Part shown: positions 1 through 6,323 of the stretch, one piece after another
How positions within the stretch are numbered: position 1 is the stretch's first letter
How the letters are laid out: every line of letters starts with the position of its first letter
From: Pseudomonadota bacterium
GTDB lineage: Bacteria; Pseudomonadota; Gammaproteobacteria; Burkholderiales; Gallionellaceae
DNA: 6,323 bases
NCBI GenBank assembly: GCA_021847165.1
Contig: JAJZUH010000118.1
Coordinates: 1-6,323, forward strand
Reading direction: 5' to 3'
Program-made: the position numbers and the translations under genes
Notes under the pieces: generated by a model
Databases searched by the model: none
What the model was told of the DNA's origin: nothing
What the model saw: only the letters and a program-made list of their open reading frames with translations

Positions 1-3000
1 TTCCTGAACTGCTTGGCGAAACGGCCTTCGCTCAGGGCAAAATCGGCGAACGTCATCGGCAGCACCATCGACTTCTTCGTGCCCGCCTCGTCCACATAGT
101 CGAGGCTGTAGGTCGGCCAGTCGGCATCCAGCGCGGGATTGCCTTCCAGGGTGGCGCATTCGGAGAAGGTCACGCCCAGGTCCGGGTTGTAGCGGAACAG
201 CGGAAAAGCGCGCGATTCCACGGCCATCTTGCTCTGCGCCACTGCGCTGTTGTCGCCCACGCCGTGCTCCGGCGGGCACACCGCATACACGTTGAACAGG
301 GCCGGACGGCGGCTGTTGATGCCGTCGATGAAGCTTTCCAGCAGATGCGTGGTGTTGGCCAGCGAGCCTTGCGCCACGAATGAGGTACGGTGCGCCATGC
401 CGATGATGCTGATCTCCTTGCGCCGCTCGGTCTTGCCGTGCTTGCTGGCGCCATAGGGCGACATGTCGGCCACCTGGCTGATGAAACCGGACGTGCAGGC
501 CTGGCCGCCGGTATTCGAATACACCTGGGTATCGACGACCAGCACCTTGATCGGCTTGCCCGCCATCAGCGCGCGCGACAGGTTCTGGAAGCCGATGTCG
601 AACATCGCGCCGTCGCCGCCCAGCGCCACCACCGGCGGACACAGCTGCCACTCCTCCGTGCTGAGCTGTTCCCAGTTGAAGCGGGCAAAGAAATCGTCGC
701 TGGCTGCAGGATCGTAACCGCCGGCGAGTTCCTGTTCGGCCATGCGCACGACCTTGAACCCCTCCACCATCTTGGCCATGTGTCCTTCGAACACGCCCAT
801 CGCCACCGACGGCGAGTCCTGGAACAGATGCGAGGTCCACGGGAACGGATAAGGGTTGAACGGGAAAGTGGAGGCCCACACCGAGGTGCAGCCGGTGGAA
901 TTGACCACGCCCATCTCGGCACGGCCCCGCTTGCTCGGGCCCTCCATGTAACGCCAGCGCAGGTCCTTCAGTTTTTCCAGCATCTGGCTCACGCGTTGCA
1001 GCCACTGCGGATCGATGGGCTGGCCGTGCTGCTTCTCCAGCAGGCTTTCCGACAGGTTCGCCAGCGTCAGGTCGTGGCCGCTGTTGGCCTGCACCGCCTG
1101 CATCAACGCCCGGGTATCGGTGAGATCCACCGTGGCGCTGAGCTTCATGCGGATATGGTTCTCCAGTTCACCGATCAGCCTGTCGAGCCTGGCGACGAAT
1201 TTCTTCACGCGCGGTTGCTGCAGCGCGGTGACCGTGCTGGTGAACAGGTGGATAGCGCCCTTCTCTCCGCAGCCCAGGCAGGCACCGTCGCCGCTGGCCA
1301 GCGACTGGTAGTTGTGCTTGTCCAGCAGCAGCGTCTCCAGCGCGCCGACCTTTTCGTCCAGATCGTCGATGCGGCTGAATTGCGGCGGCGTGGTCGGCAG
1401 GTCGAGCCAGAAATTCCAGTCTGCGCGCAAGGTCTCGATGCTCTCGCGGGTCTGCGTCACCATGGTCAGCGCGTTGTCGCCGCACACTTCCACGCACAGG
1501 GCGCAGCCCTTGCAGGTATAGGGATTGATGGTGATGGAGAACAGGCCGCCGGCGCCTTTTTCCTTCTTCTCCTTTTGTGTCCAGTACGGCTTGGTCGTGG
1601 CGAACTTGAAGCCGCCGATGGCCTGGCGCAGCAGGTTCACTTCGACTTCCAGGCGGGCGCGCTCTTCGCCTTGCGTCGCGTCTTCGGCCAACGCTTCGGT
1701 GATGGCATTGGCCAGCAGGGCGCTTATATCCAGGCCGTCCTTGTCCAGCGCACTGCGCAACTTCCTGTCGACGACGCGGCTGAACTTGCGCAGGAAGCGC
1801 GTCGGGCGCCCGCCCGTCTCGATCTTCCGGATGGCCGTGGCGAGCACGTCGGCGGTGGTCGATACCAGGCCGGGAATGGCGCTGTCCGGGCATTGCGTGA
1901 AGCATTCGCCGCAGGCGGTGCAGTTCTCCGCTTTCCATTCCGGGTGCTCGAAACGCACGCCGGTCATGTCGCGATACACGCCGGTCACGGCGGGGATCAC
2001 CGACAGCCCCATGAACGGATCGACCAGGTTGTCGGAACCCTGGCCCTTCATGTAGAAGCTGCCGGTCTGTTCCCAGAAACGATGGATATCGGCAAGGCCG
2101 CCGTCGCCTTCCGGCAGTTGCTTCAGCATGACCGGCAAGGCGGGCGCCGCCTTGCGTTCCGCCTGGGCGCGCTGGCCCACTTTCATCTGTGCCGCTTCGA
2201 TTTCGTGCAGCTCTGCATAACCGCGACGCACCACGCGCAGGTTGTCTTCCACGATGCGCTTGCCCTTCTTGCCGAACTTGGCTTCGAGCTGGTTCTCGAT
2301 CGCGGTGAACAGCGTCTCTTCGCTCAGGCCCGCGCGCTCCTTCACATCGGAGGCGCGGAAGAACGCGCCCTGGAAGGCATTGCCCTGCATGCGCAGTTGC
2401 AGGTCGGTGTTGCTGGATTCCTCGCGCGCGATCTTGAACGCGTCCAGATAGAACACGCGGATCCTGTTGTCCACGATGAACTTCTGCGTTTGCATCGGCA
2501 GGGAAGCCCACAATGCCTCGGCACTGCCCAGGTTGCTCTGGATGATGAACACGCCGCCCTCGCGCATCCCCTCCAGTGCATTGGTATGGCCGAACACTTG
2601 CGGGTCCGGCGACATCACCACATCGACGCTGGTGTATTCGCAGTTGATGCGGATGGGTTCCGGTGCCGCCGACAGGTAATAAGTCGTCGGCTGGCCTTTC
2701 TTCTCCGATCCGTATTTCGGATTGGCCTTGATGTCCCAGCCCAGCAGTTCGAACAGCGTCATCGCCAGGTTCTTGCCGGTGGTCACCGCGCCCCAGCCGC
2801 CGATCGAGTGCATGCGCACGGCGATGGCGTTCTTCGGCAGCAGGTTGGGATTCTCGCTGCCGCGCAGCGCCAGATGCTTGATGCCGGGGTAAGCGGCCTG
2901 CAATTCCTGCTGGCGGATCTCCTGTTTCGGATTGGCGGATTCGTCGCGCACGAAATCCACCGACAGGTAGAAGAACTTGCGATGCGCCGCGCCGGGCAGC

Positions 3001-4322
3001 ATGTTCTCCACTGCCGCGATCAGGCCTTCCGGTTGCAGGTCGCGCGAACCCAGGCCGTAACAACCGGAATACAGCGACGGCATGTCCTTGGCGCTCTCGT
3101 AGGATGCGTAATCGGGGTAAGAATTCTCGCGTGCGTTCTCTACACATTTGGTGATCGTGGAGCGCACTTCGCGCATCAGCGGCAGGTCTTCCGACAGCGG
3201 CTGGTCGGTGCGTTCCAGCACGGCCACCCCCTTCTTGCCCTGCAGCACCTTGCCCAGCAGGTCGCCGGGGAACGGGCGGTACATGGTCAGGTTGACCACA
3301 CCCACCTTGATCTTGCGCGTCTCGCGCAACCAGTCGGCGACCGCGGCGGCCTGCACGGTCATGCTGCCCTGGCCGAGGATGATGTAGTCGGCATCGTCGC
3401 AGCGGTAGTTGTCGATACGGCCATAGCGGCGTCCGGTCAGCGCATGGAACTCTTCCGCATTCTTGTCGAACAGCGCAGGGATATGGTCGAAGAAATAAGG
3501 ACGCTGCGCGGCTACCGCCTGCATGTACGCATCCTGGTTCTGCACCACGCCGGTCTGCATGGGATTGTCCACGTCCCAGTTGGCCGGCACGCGGCGCCGC
3601 CTGGGACCGTACAGCATCTGCTGCGCGGGCGTCGGCGTGTCGATCAGGTCGTCGGCATGGCCCAGATATTCGGCGATCAATTCCCGTTCCGGCACCAGCA
3701 TCGGCTCGATCAGGTGCGTGGTGAGGAATCCGTCCTGCGCCACGATGGCCGGGGTCAGCGCCAGCTCCGCGGTCTTGCGCGCGATCATGTTGAGATCGGC
3801 GGCTTCCTGCGCGTTCTTGGCGAACACCTGGATGAAGCCGGTGTCGTCGGCGCAGTGGTAGTCGTCATGTGCGCAGTGCACGTTGAGCGAGGCCTTGGTG
3901 ATGGCGCGACAACCCAGGTTGAGCACATAGGGGAGGCGCTTGCCGACCGCGGCATACAGCGATTCATGCATGAAGGCCAGGCCTTGCGACGAGGTGAAGT
4001 TGACTGCGCGCAGGCCCGTCATCGACAGGCCGGCGGTGACGCCCGCAGCCGCGTGTTCGGATTCCGGTTCGACGAAGATCAGCGGGTGGCCGGCCGTGTT
4101 GAGATGCCCTTTGGCCACCTCTTCCGCCCAGTATTCGCCCATTTGCGTGGAGGGCGTGATGGGATAGGCGCCGGCACCCTGCGAGGCTTCGCGTTCCACC
4201 ATGATCACGGCAGTGTTGCCGTCGATGGCATCGCGCACGCCGGGATACTTGTATCTGGTCTGGCTGGCTGCCGCACCGGCAGCTGCGCCGATCAACTTGA
4301 ACTGTTTGAGTTTGCTCAACAT
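1..4322 (-). CDS. nifJ: Long NifJ-type pyruvate (2-oxoacid):ferredoxin oxidoreductase, C-terminus cut by window edge
   Basis: Thiamine-diphosphate Fe-S enzyme that oxidatively decarboxylates a 2-oxoacid, probably pyruvate, with CoA and ferredoxin, or runs in reverse. Seen, from the ATG at 4322: domain I with YPITPST (T56), a Glu-rich EPESE stretch and R139, which aligns with the substrate-binding Arg of Desulfovibrio africanus PFOR; domain II with GQGSM (to residue 321), YRPFPG (348-353) and ERTDQP (370-375); the gamma-type domain III with SIGGWG (506-511); ferredoxin domain V with Cys 801/804/807/811 and 937/940/943/947; and thiamine domain VI with CLGCGE (C1015, C1018), TGC (C1145), GGDG (D1237), VYSNTGGQ (N1270) and C1349. 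All twelve expected Fe-S ligands are present, so it looks functional. There are 1440 codons plus two bases; ordinary NifJ is about 1170-1230 residues. The excess is an N-terminal extension of about 28 residues and two internal insertions (about 820-930 and 1030-1135). By comparison with PFOR, perhaps 70 residues are missing at the edge. Substrate and direction cannot be read from the sequence. Confidence 0.93.
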   Translation of the reverse strand, partial: MLSKLKQFKLIGAAAGAAASQTRYKYPGVRDAIDGNTAVIMVEREASQGAGAYPITPSTQMGEYWAEEVAKGHLNTAGHPLIFVEPESEHAAAGVTAGLSMTGLRAVNFTSSQGLAFMHESLYAAVGKRLPYVLNLGCRAITKASLNVHCAHDDYHCADDTGFIQVFAKNAQEAADLNMIARKTAELALTPAIVAQDGFLTTHLIEPMLVPERELIAEYLGHADDLIDTPTPAQQMLYGPRRRRVPANWDVDNPMQTGVVQNQDAYMQAVAAQRPYFFDHIPALFDKNAEEFHALTGRRYGRIDNYRCDDADYIILGQGSMTVQAAAVADWLRETRKIKVGVVNLTMYRPFPGDLLGKVLQGKKGVAVLERTDQPLSEDLPLMREVRSTITKCVENARENSYPDYASYESAKDMPSLYSGCYGLGSRDLQPEGLIAAVENMLPGAAHRKFFYLSVDFVRDESANPKQEIRQQELQAAYPGIKHLALRGSENPNLLPKNAIAVRMHSIGGWGAVTTGKNLAMTLFELLGWDIKANPKYGSEKKGQPTTYYLSAAPEPIRINCEYTSVDVVMSPDPQVFGHTNALEGMREGGVFIIQSNLGSAEALWASLPMQTQKFIVDNRIRVFYLDAFKIAREESSNTDLQLRMQGNAFQGAFFRASDVKERAGLSEETLFTAIENQLEAKFGKKGKRIVEDNLRVVRRGYAELHEIEAAQMKVGQRAQAERKAAPALPVMLKQLPEGDGGLADIHRFWEQTGSFYMKGQGSDNLVDPFMGLSVIPAVTGVYRDMTGVRFEHPEWKAENCTACGECFTQCPDSAIPGLVSTTADVLATAIRKIETGGRPTRFLRKFSRVVDRKLRSALDKDGLDISALLANAITEALAEDATQGEERARLEVEVNLLRQAIGGFKFATTKPYWTQKEKKEKGAGGLFSITINPYTCKGCALCVEVCGDNALTMVTQTRESIETLRADWNFWLDLPTTPPQFSRIDDLDEKVGALETLLLDKHNYQSLASGDGACLGCGEKGAIHLFTSTVTALQQPRVKKFVARLDRLIGELENHIRMKLSATVDLTDTRALMQAVQANSGHDLTLANLSESLLEKQHGQPIDPQWLQRVSQMLEKLKDLRWRYMEGPSKRGRAEMGVVNSTGCTSVWASTFPFNPYPFPWTSHLFQDSPSVAMGVFEGHMAKMVEGFKVVRMAEQELAGGYDPAASDDFFARFNWEQLSTEEWQLCPPVVALGGDGAMFDIGFQNLSRALMAGKPIKVLVVDTQVYSNTGGQACTSGFISQVADMSPYGASKHGKTERRKEISIIGMAHRTSFVAQGSLANTTHLLESFIDGINSRRPALFNVYAVCPPEHGVGDNSAVAQSKMAVESRAFPLFRYNPDLGVTFSECATLEGNPALDADWPTYSLDYVDEAGTKKSMVLPMTFADFALSEGRFAKQFR

Positions 4323-4327
4323 GATTG

Positions 4328-4333
4328 CCCCCT
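4328..4333 (-). promoter_or_regulatory. Ribosome binding site of the nifJ-like gene, overlapping the upstream stop codon
   Basis: On the minus strand the end of the upstream gene reads TAGGGGGCAATC followed by ATG. The purine run AGGGGG begins inside the TAG stop codon (4334-4332) and ends five bases before the ATG at 4322. This supports the chosen start. It also suggests translational coupling, because ribosomes finishing the RnfB-like protein would end on the nifJ ribosome binding site. Confidence 0.7.
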
Positions 4334-5213
4334 ATGCCTCTGCCGCGGCTGGTAATGGTTCGATACGGATGATTTTTTTGGCGGATTTGCCCTTGATGAC
4401 CTGGTCGCCCTCGAGCCAGACGATGGCTCCGGTGGGGCAGCGTTCGATGGCCTGCCGGCTCGCGCTGTCGTTTCTGGCGTAATCGATGACGGCGAGATTG
4501 CGTTCCAGCTGGATCAACCCGGTGGCGCCGTCGGCCACGCAGCGTCCGCAGGCGGTACAGGCCACTTCGCAAGCGGCTTCCGCCGTATCCGGGTCGGATT
4601 CGTTGCGGCAGGCCATCCACAGTTTGTGCGACACGCCCTGGATGGAGAACAGGCCCTTCGGACAGATGTCGACGCAGTCGCCGCAGGCGGTGCATTTGGC
4701 AAGATCGACCTCCGGCAGGCCGTGACTGTCCATGACGATGGCGTCGAAATCGCACACGTCGGCACAATCGCCCAGCCCCAGGCAGCCCCAGGCACAGCTC
4801 TTGCCGCCTCCGCCAGCGACTGCGGCGGCGCGGCACGAAGACAGGCCGGCGTAATGGGCGCGCATTTTTGCCACATGGCGGCCGCCTGCGCAGGCGAGTC
4901 GGGCGACACGCTTTTCCACATCGCCCAGCGCAACGCCCAGCAGCGCCGCGATGACCTTGTTCTGTTCCGGGGTGTTGACGGTGCATGAAGCCGGTTCGAT
5001 CTTGCCCGCGACGGCCTGTTCGGCGAAGTTGCGGCAGCCCGCCGTGCCGCAGGCGCCGCAATTGGAATGCGGCAGCAGTTCTTCGACCTGGTCGATGCGG
5101 GGATCTTCGTACACATAGAGCCGTTTGCTGGCGATGGCCAGGAAAAATGCCAGCAGGCCGCCCAAACCGGCCATGAAGGCTCCCGTCACAAGTATGCTGT
5201 ATGCTGTTCCCAT
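4332..5213 (-). CDS. rnfB: RnfB-like membrane-anchored polyferredoxin
   Basis: Complete, 293 residues. RnfB is the ferredoxin-accepting Fe-S subunit of the Rnf complex; this is the long form, against about 192 residues in E. coli. Seen: one N-terminal hydrophobic helix (about 5-27); the RnfB/FeS-domain motif C52-x2-C55-x4-C60-x16-C77; C108 and C127 in the linker typical of long RnfB; a two-cluster ferredoxin module with C140-x3-C144-x5-C150-x3-C154 and C174-x2-C177-x2-C180-x3-C184-Pro; then a last module with C219, C222, C225 and C259-Pro. In that last module the four ligands of the second cluster are replaced (G229, D249, S252, A255), leaving one predicted cluster. That makes four [4Fe-4S] clusters by inference. 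The minus-strand CGGGGAGAGAC before the ATG is a plausible ribosome binding site. It is followed after nine bases by the nifJ-like gene, so it is probably the redox partner linking that enzyme to the membrane. No RnfA, C, D, G or E is visible, so membership of a full Rnf complex is unproven. Confidence 0.88.
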   Translation of the reverse strand: MGTAYSILVTGAFMAGLGGLLAFFLAIASKRLYVYEDPRIDQVEELLPHSNCGACGTAGCRNFAEQAVAGKIEPASCTVNTPEQNKVIAALLGVALGDVEKRVARLACAGGRHVAKMRAHYAGLSSCRAAAVAGGGGKSCAWGCLGLGDCADVCDFDAIVMDSHGLPEVDLAKCTACGDCVDICPKGLFSIQGVSHKLWMACRNESDPDTAEAACEVACTACGRCVADGATGLIQLERNLAVIDYARNDSASRQAIERCPTGAIVWLEGDQVIKGKSAKKIIRIEPLPAAAEA

Positions 5214-5337
5214 GTCTCTCCCCGCTTCAGTAACTCATTGCAGAAAAATGGAAATTTTCTCCACCACCCGCCGATTTACTGACGCCCCACCAGGCGCCGG
5301 ACCCACCACAAAACCCTTTAATTTTTACTGTTTTTAT

Positions 5338-5365
5338 TTGGGCGCAGAGTAAACCAGGCTAGAAT
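5338..5365 (+). promoter_or_regulatory. Possible sigma-70 promoter of the LysR-type gene
   Basis: TTGGGC (5338-5343) and TAGAAT (5360-5365) are separated by 16 bases. The -10 box matches TATAAT at five of six positions; the -35 box is poor beyond TTG, as expected for an activator-dependent or weak promoter. It would give a leader of roughly 70 bases containing the dyad at 5405-5420. A second -10-like CATAAT (5391-5396) lacks a good -35 box, so the assignment is tentative. Confidence 0.25.
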
Positions 5366-5392
5366 CATTTCGCGAATCAATTGTTTCAATCA
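5362..5392 (+). repeat. Three spaced AATCA direct repeats
   Basis: AATCA occurs at 5363-5367, 5375-5379 and 5388-5392, that is with steps of 12 and 13 bases. The first two copies extend to GAATCA. Near-helical spacing upstream of a LysR-type gene suggests protein half-sites on about the same face of the DNA. In an AT-rich region a five-base repeat can also arise by chance. Confidence 0.35.
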
Positions 5393-5404
5393 TAATTATT
5401 AAAA

Positions 5405-5420
5405 ATTGGAATACTCCAAT
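5405..5420. promoter_or_regulatory. Perfect dyad ATTGGA-N4-TCCAAT, candidate LysR-type operator
   Basis: Two perfect 6-base inverted arms (5405-5410 and 5415-5420) surround ATAC. The dyad contains T-N11-A (T5407 to A5419, also T5406 to A5418), the classical core of LysR-type regulator boxes. It ends 22 bases before the ATG at 5443, which fits autorepression by the gene that follows. A small RNA hairpin in the leader is the alternative; with six base pairs it would be weak. Confidence 0.45.
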
Positions 5421-5430
5421 GACGGCGCGG

Positions 5431-5435
5431 GGAGG
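5431..5435 (+). promoter_or_regulatory. Ribosome binding site deciding the LysR-type start
   Basis: GGAGG lies seven bases before the ATG at 5443. An in-frame upstream ATG at 5419 would add eight residues, but it sits inside the dyad and has no purine-rich site at a good distance. The start at 5443 is therefore preferred. Confidence 0.7.
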
Positions 5436-5442
5436 AACGGGG

Positions 5443-6323
5443 ATGAGCACGGAAAAACAGAGCTATTACAAGAACAATCGCCTCAAGCAGATGAGGGCTT
5501 TTTGCGAAGTCGTTCACACCGGCAGCGTCACCCTGGCCGCGCAGAAGCTGTTCCTGAGCCAGCCTTCGGTGACCCTGCAGATCCAGGCGATGGAGCGCGA
5601 ATTGGGCGTGACCGTGTTCGAACGCCGCGGCCCGGTCCTGAAACTGACCCCCGACGGAGAGACCTTATATGCGCTGGCCAAGCCGCTGGTGGAAGGCATC
5701 GACGGCCTGGAGGAGAATTTTGCCGCCCAGCACGGCAAGCTGGATTCGGGCGAACTGAACATCGGCGCGGGCGAATCGACCATCCTGTACATCCTGCCGG
5801 AAGCCGTGCGCCGCTTCGTCACCGCCCATCCGCGCATCCAGCTGAAGATCCACAACGAGACCGGCCGCGACGGATTGAAGATGCTGCGTGCCGACGAGAT
5901 CGACCTCGTCGTCGGCTCCATGCTGGACGTTCCCGACGACATCACCTACCAGCCGGTGGTCACATTCGATCCGGCACTCATCGTTCCGCTCGGCCATCCG
6001 CTGGCCAGCCGCAACGAAGTCACGCTGGAAGAGATCAGCCAGTACGGCCTGATCCTGCCGCCCCGCCATCTCTCGACCTGGCGCATGGTCAAGTACGTGT
6101 TCCAGCAGCACAACCTGACCTTCACCGTGACGCTGGAAGCGGGCGGCTGGGAAGTCATCAAGAAATATGTGGAACTGGGCATGGGCATCTCCATCGTGAC
6201 CGACATCTGCCTGACCGGGTCCGAGAAGCTGGCGCGCATCCCGCTCAAGCAGTATTTCCCGCAACGCGGCTACGGCCTGGTGTTGCGCAAGGGTCGCTTC
6301 CTGTCGCCGCAGGCACGGCGCTT
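5443..6323 (+). CDS. CysB-family LysR-type transcriptional regulator, C-terminus cut by window edge
   Basis: DNA-binding regulator that would act as a tetramer on the divergent promoter region. Seen: an N-terminal winged helix-turn-helix (about residues 14-73), with the recognition-helix region around SQPSVTLQIQAMERELG (39-55) and VFERRG (58-63), then a periplasmic-binding-protein-like effector domain from about residue 103. The latter part (GGWEVIKKYVELGMGISIV, 234-252) and the GLVLRKGRFL stretch (278-287) match the CysB/Cbl subgroup well, with a leader of about a dozen residues before the first helix. 293 codons plus two bases are present; CysB has 324, so only the tail is missing. In E. 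coli CysB, Thr100, Thr102 and Gln103 lie in the sulfate pocket. The aligned positions here are Gly110, Ser112 and Thr113, so a different effector is likely. Divergent placement makes the rnfB-nifJ unit the natural target, which is inference. Confidence 0.88.
   Translation, partial: MSTEKQSYYKNNRLKQMRAFCEVVHTGSVTLAAQKLFLSQPSVTLQIQAMERELGVTVFERRGPVLKLTPDGETLYALAKPLVEGIDGLEENFAAQHGKLDSGELNIGAGESTILYILPEAVRRFVTAHPRIQLKIHNETGRDGLKMLRADEIDLVVGSMLDVPDDITYQPVVTFDPALIVPLGHPLASRNEVTLEEISQYGLILPPRHLSTWRMVKYVFQQHNLTFTVTLEAGGWEVIKKYVELGMGISIVTDICLTGSEKLARIPLKQYFPQRGYGLVLRKGRFLSPQARR

Larger units (their letters stand above)
5214..5442. promoter_or_regulatory. Divergent intergenic control region
   Basis: This 229-base region separates the start codons of the minus-strand rnfB-nifJ unit and the plus-strand LysR-type gene, so both promoters should lie here. 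The part near the regulator (about 5320-5420) is strikingly AT-rich against the GC-rich genes. It contains spaced AATCA repeats, an 8-base palindrome TTCGCGAA (5369-5376) and a perfect dyad at 5405-5420. An AATCAATTGTTTC stretch (5375-5387) matches the IHF consensus at all but one position, which is weak evidence. No convincing promoter for the minus-strand unit and no sigma-54 -24/-12 element were recognised by eye. Confidence 0.6.

Noticed and set aside
1168..3147. A 659-codon open frame on the minus strand inside the oxidoreductase gene
   Set aside because: It is a different frame from the gene with the PFOR motifs. The Arg/Pro/Gly-rich product shows no domain, and there is no sign of a frameshift in the true frame.
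390..4355. A 1321-codon open frame on the plus strand, antisense to the oxidoreductase
   Set aside because: It is exactly codon-on-codon with the minus-strand gene, so a stop would need TTA, CTA or TCA codons in that gene, and these are rare in GC-rich genomes. Its translation is rich in His, Arg, Gln and Ala with no recognisable domain, while the minus strand carries all PFOR motifs.
4332..5213. Reading the missing Cys of the last RnfB module as a pseudogene or sequencing error
   Set aside because: The frame is open over 293 codons, and all four lost ligands belong to one cluster while the other cluster is complete. That is better explained by selection for a one-cluster module.
5236..5260. 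Imperfect inverted repeat GAAAA-N7-TTTTC as a terminator or operator
   Set aside because: It is short, A/T only, has no GC stem and no position between converging genes, so neither role can be supported.
5363..5392. Possible FNR/ANR box, expected for an anaerobic oxidoreductase gene
   Set aside because: A perfect ATCAA half-site exists at 5376-5380, but the matching TTGAT half at the correct 4-base spacing is absent (ATTTC instead).
5665..6264. A 199-codon open frame antisense to the LysR-type gene
   Set aside because: The plus strand encodes an uninterrupted LysR-type protein with clear HTH and CysB-like effector motifs. The antisense product has low-complexity His/Gln/Asp composition typical of shadow frames.

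Overview
This window is GC-rich proteobacterial DNA with three protein-coding genes around one short AT-rich control region. Codon use, the long-form RnfB and the CysB-family regulator would fit a betaproteobacterium, for example the iron- or sulfur-oxidising Gallionella/Sideroxydans-type lineages. That placement is an impression, and nothing in the window proves it.

Layout. Positions 1-4322, minus strand, hold a very long single-chain 2-oxoacid:ferredoxin oxidoreductase (NifJ/PFOR type). At least 1440 codons are present and the C-terminus is cut off by the window edge. Nine bases upstream of it (4332-5213, minus) is a complete 293-residue RnfB-like, membrane-anchored multi-[4Fe-4S] ferredoxin. 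The two genes clearly form a transcription unit, rnfB-like then nifJ-like, and the nifJ ribosome binding site overlaps the rnfB stop codon. Positions 5214-5442 are a divergent intergenic region with an AT-rich half that carries a perfect dyad and spaced AATCA repeats. Positions 5443-6323, plus strand, hold a CysB-family LysR-type regulator cut off by the right edge.

How the parts may work together (inference). The oxidoreductase would decarboxylate a 2-oxoacid, most simply pyruvate, to acyl-CoA and pass low-potential electrons along its Fe-S chain. The RnfB-like protein could take those electrons to the membrane, or bring electrons the other way for 2-oxoacid synthesis. The divergent regulator probably controls the pair, itself, or both. 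No other Rnf subunit is visible.

The points most worth following are two large insertions in the oxidoreductase, both beside Fe-S ligands; the clean loss of one whole [4Fe-4S] cluster from the last ferredoxin module of the RnfB-like protein with the partner cluster kept; and a CysB-like regulator whose sulfate-contacting residues are changed. There is no sign of a mobile element, CRISPR array, tRNA or rRNA. A 1321-codon open frame antisense to the oxidoreductase is explained by codon bias.
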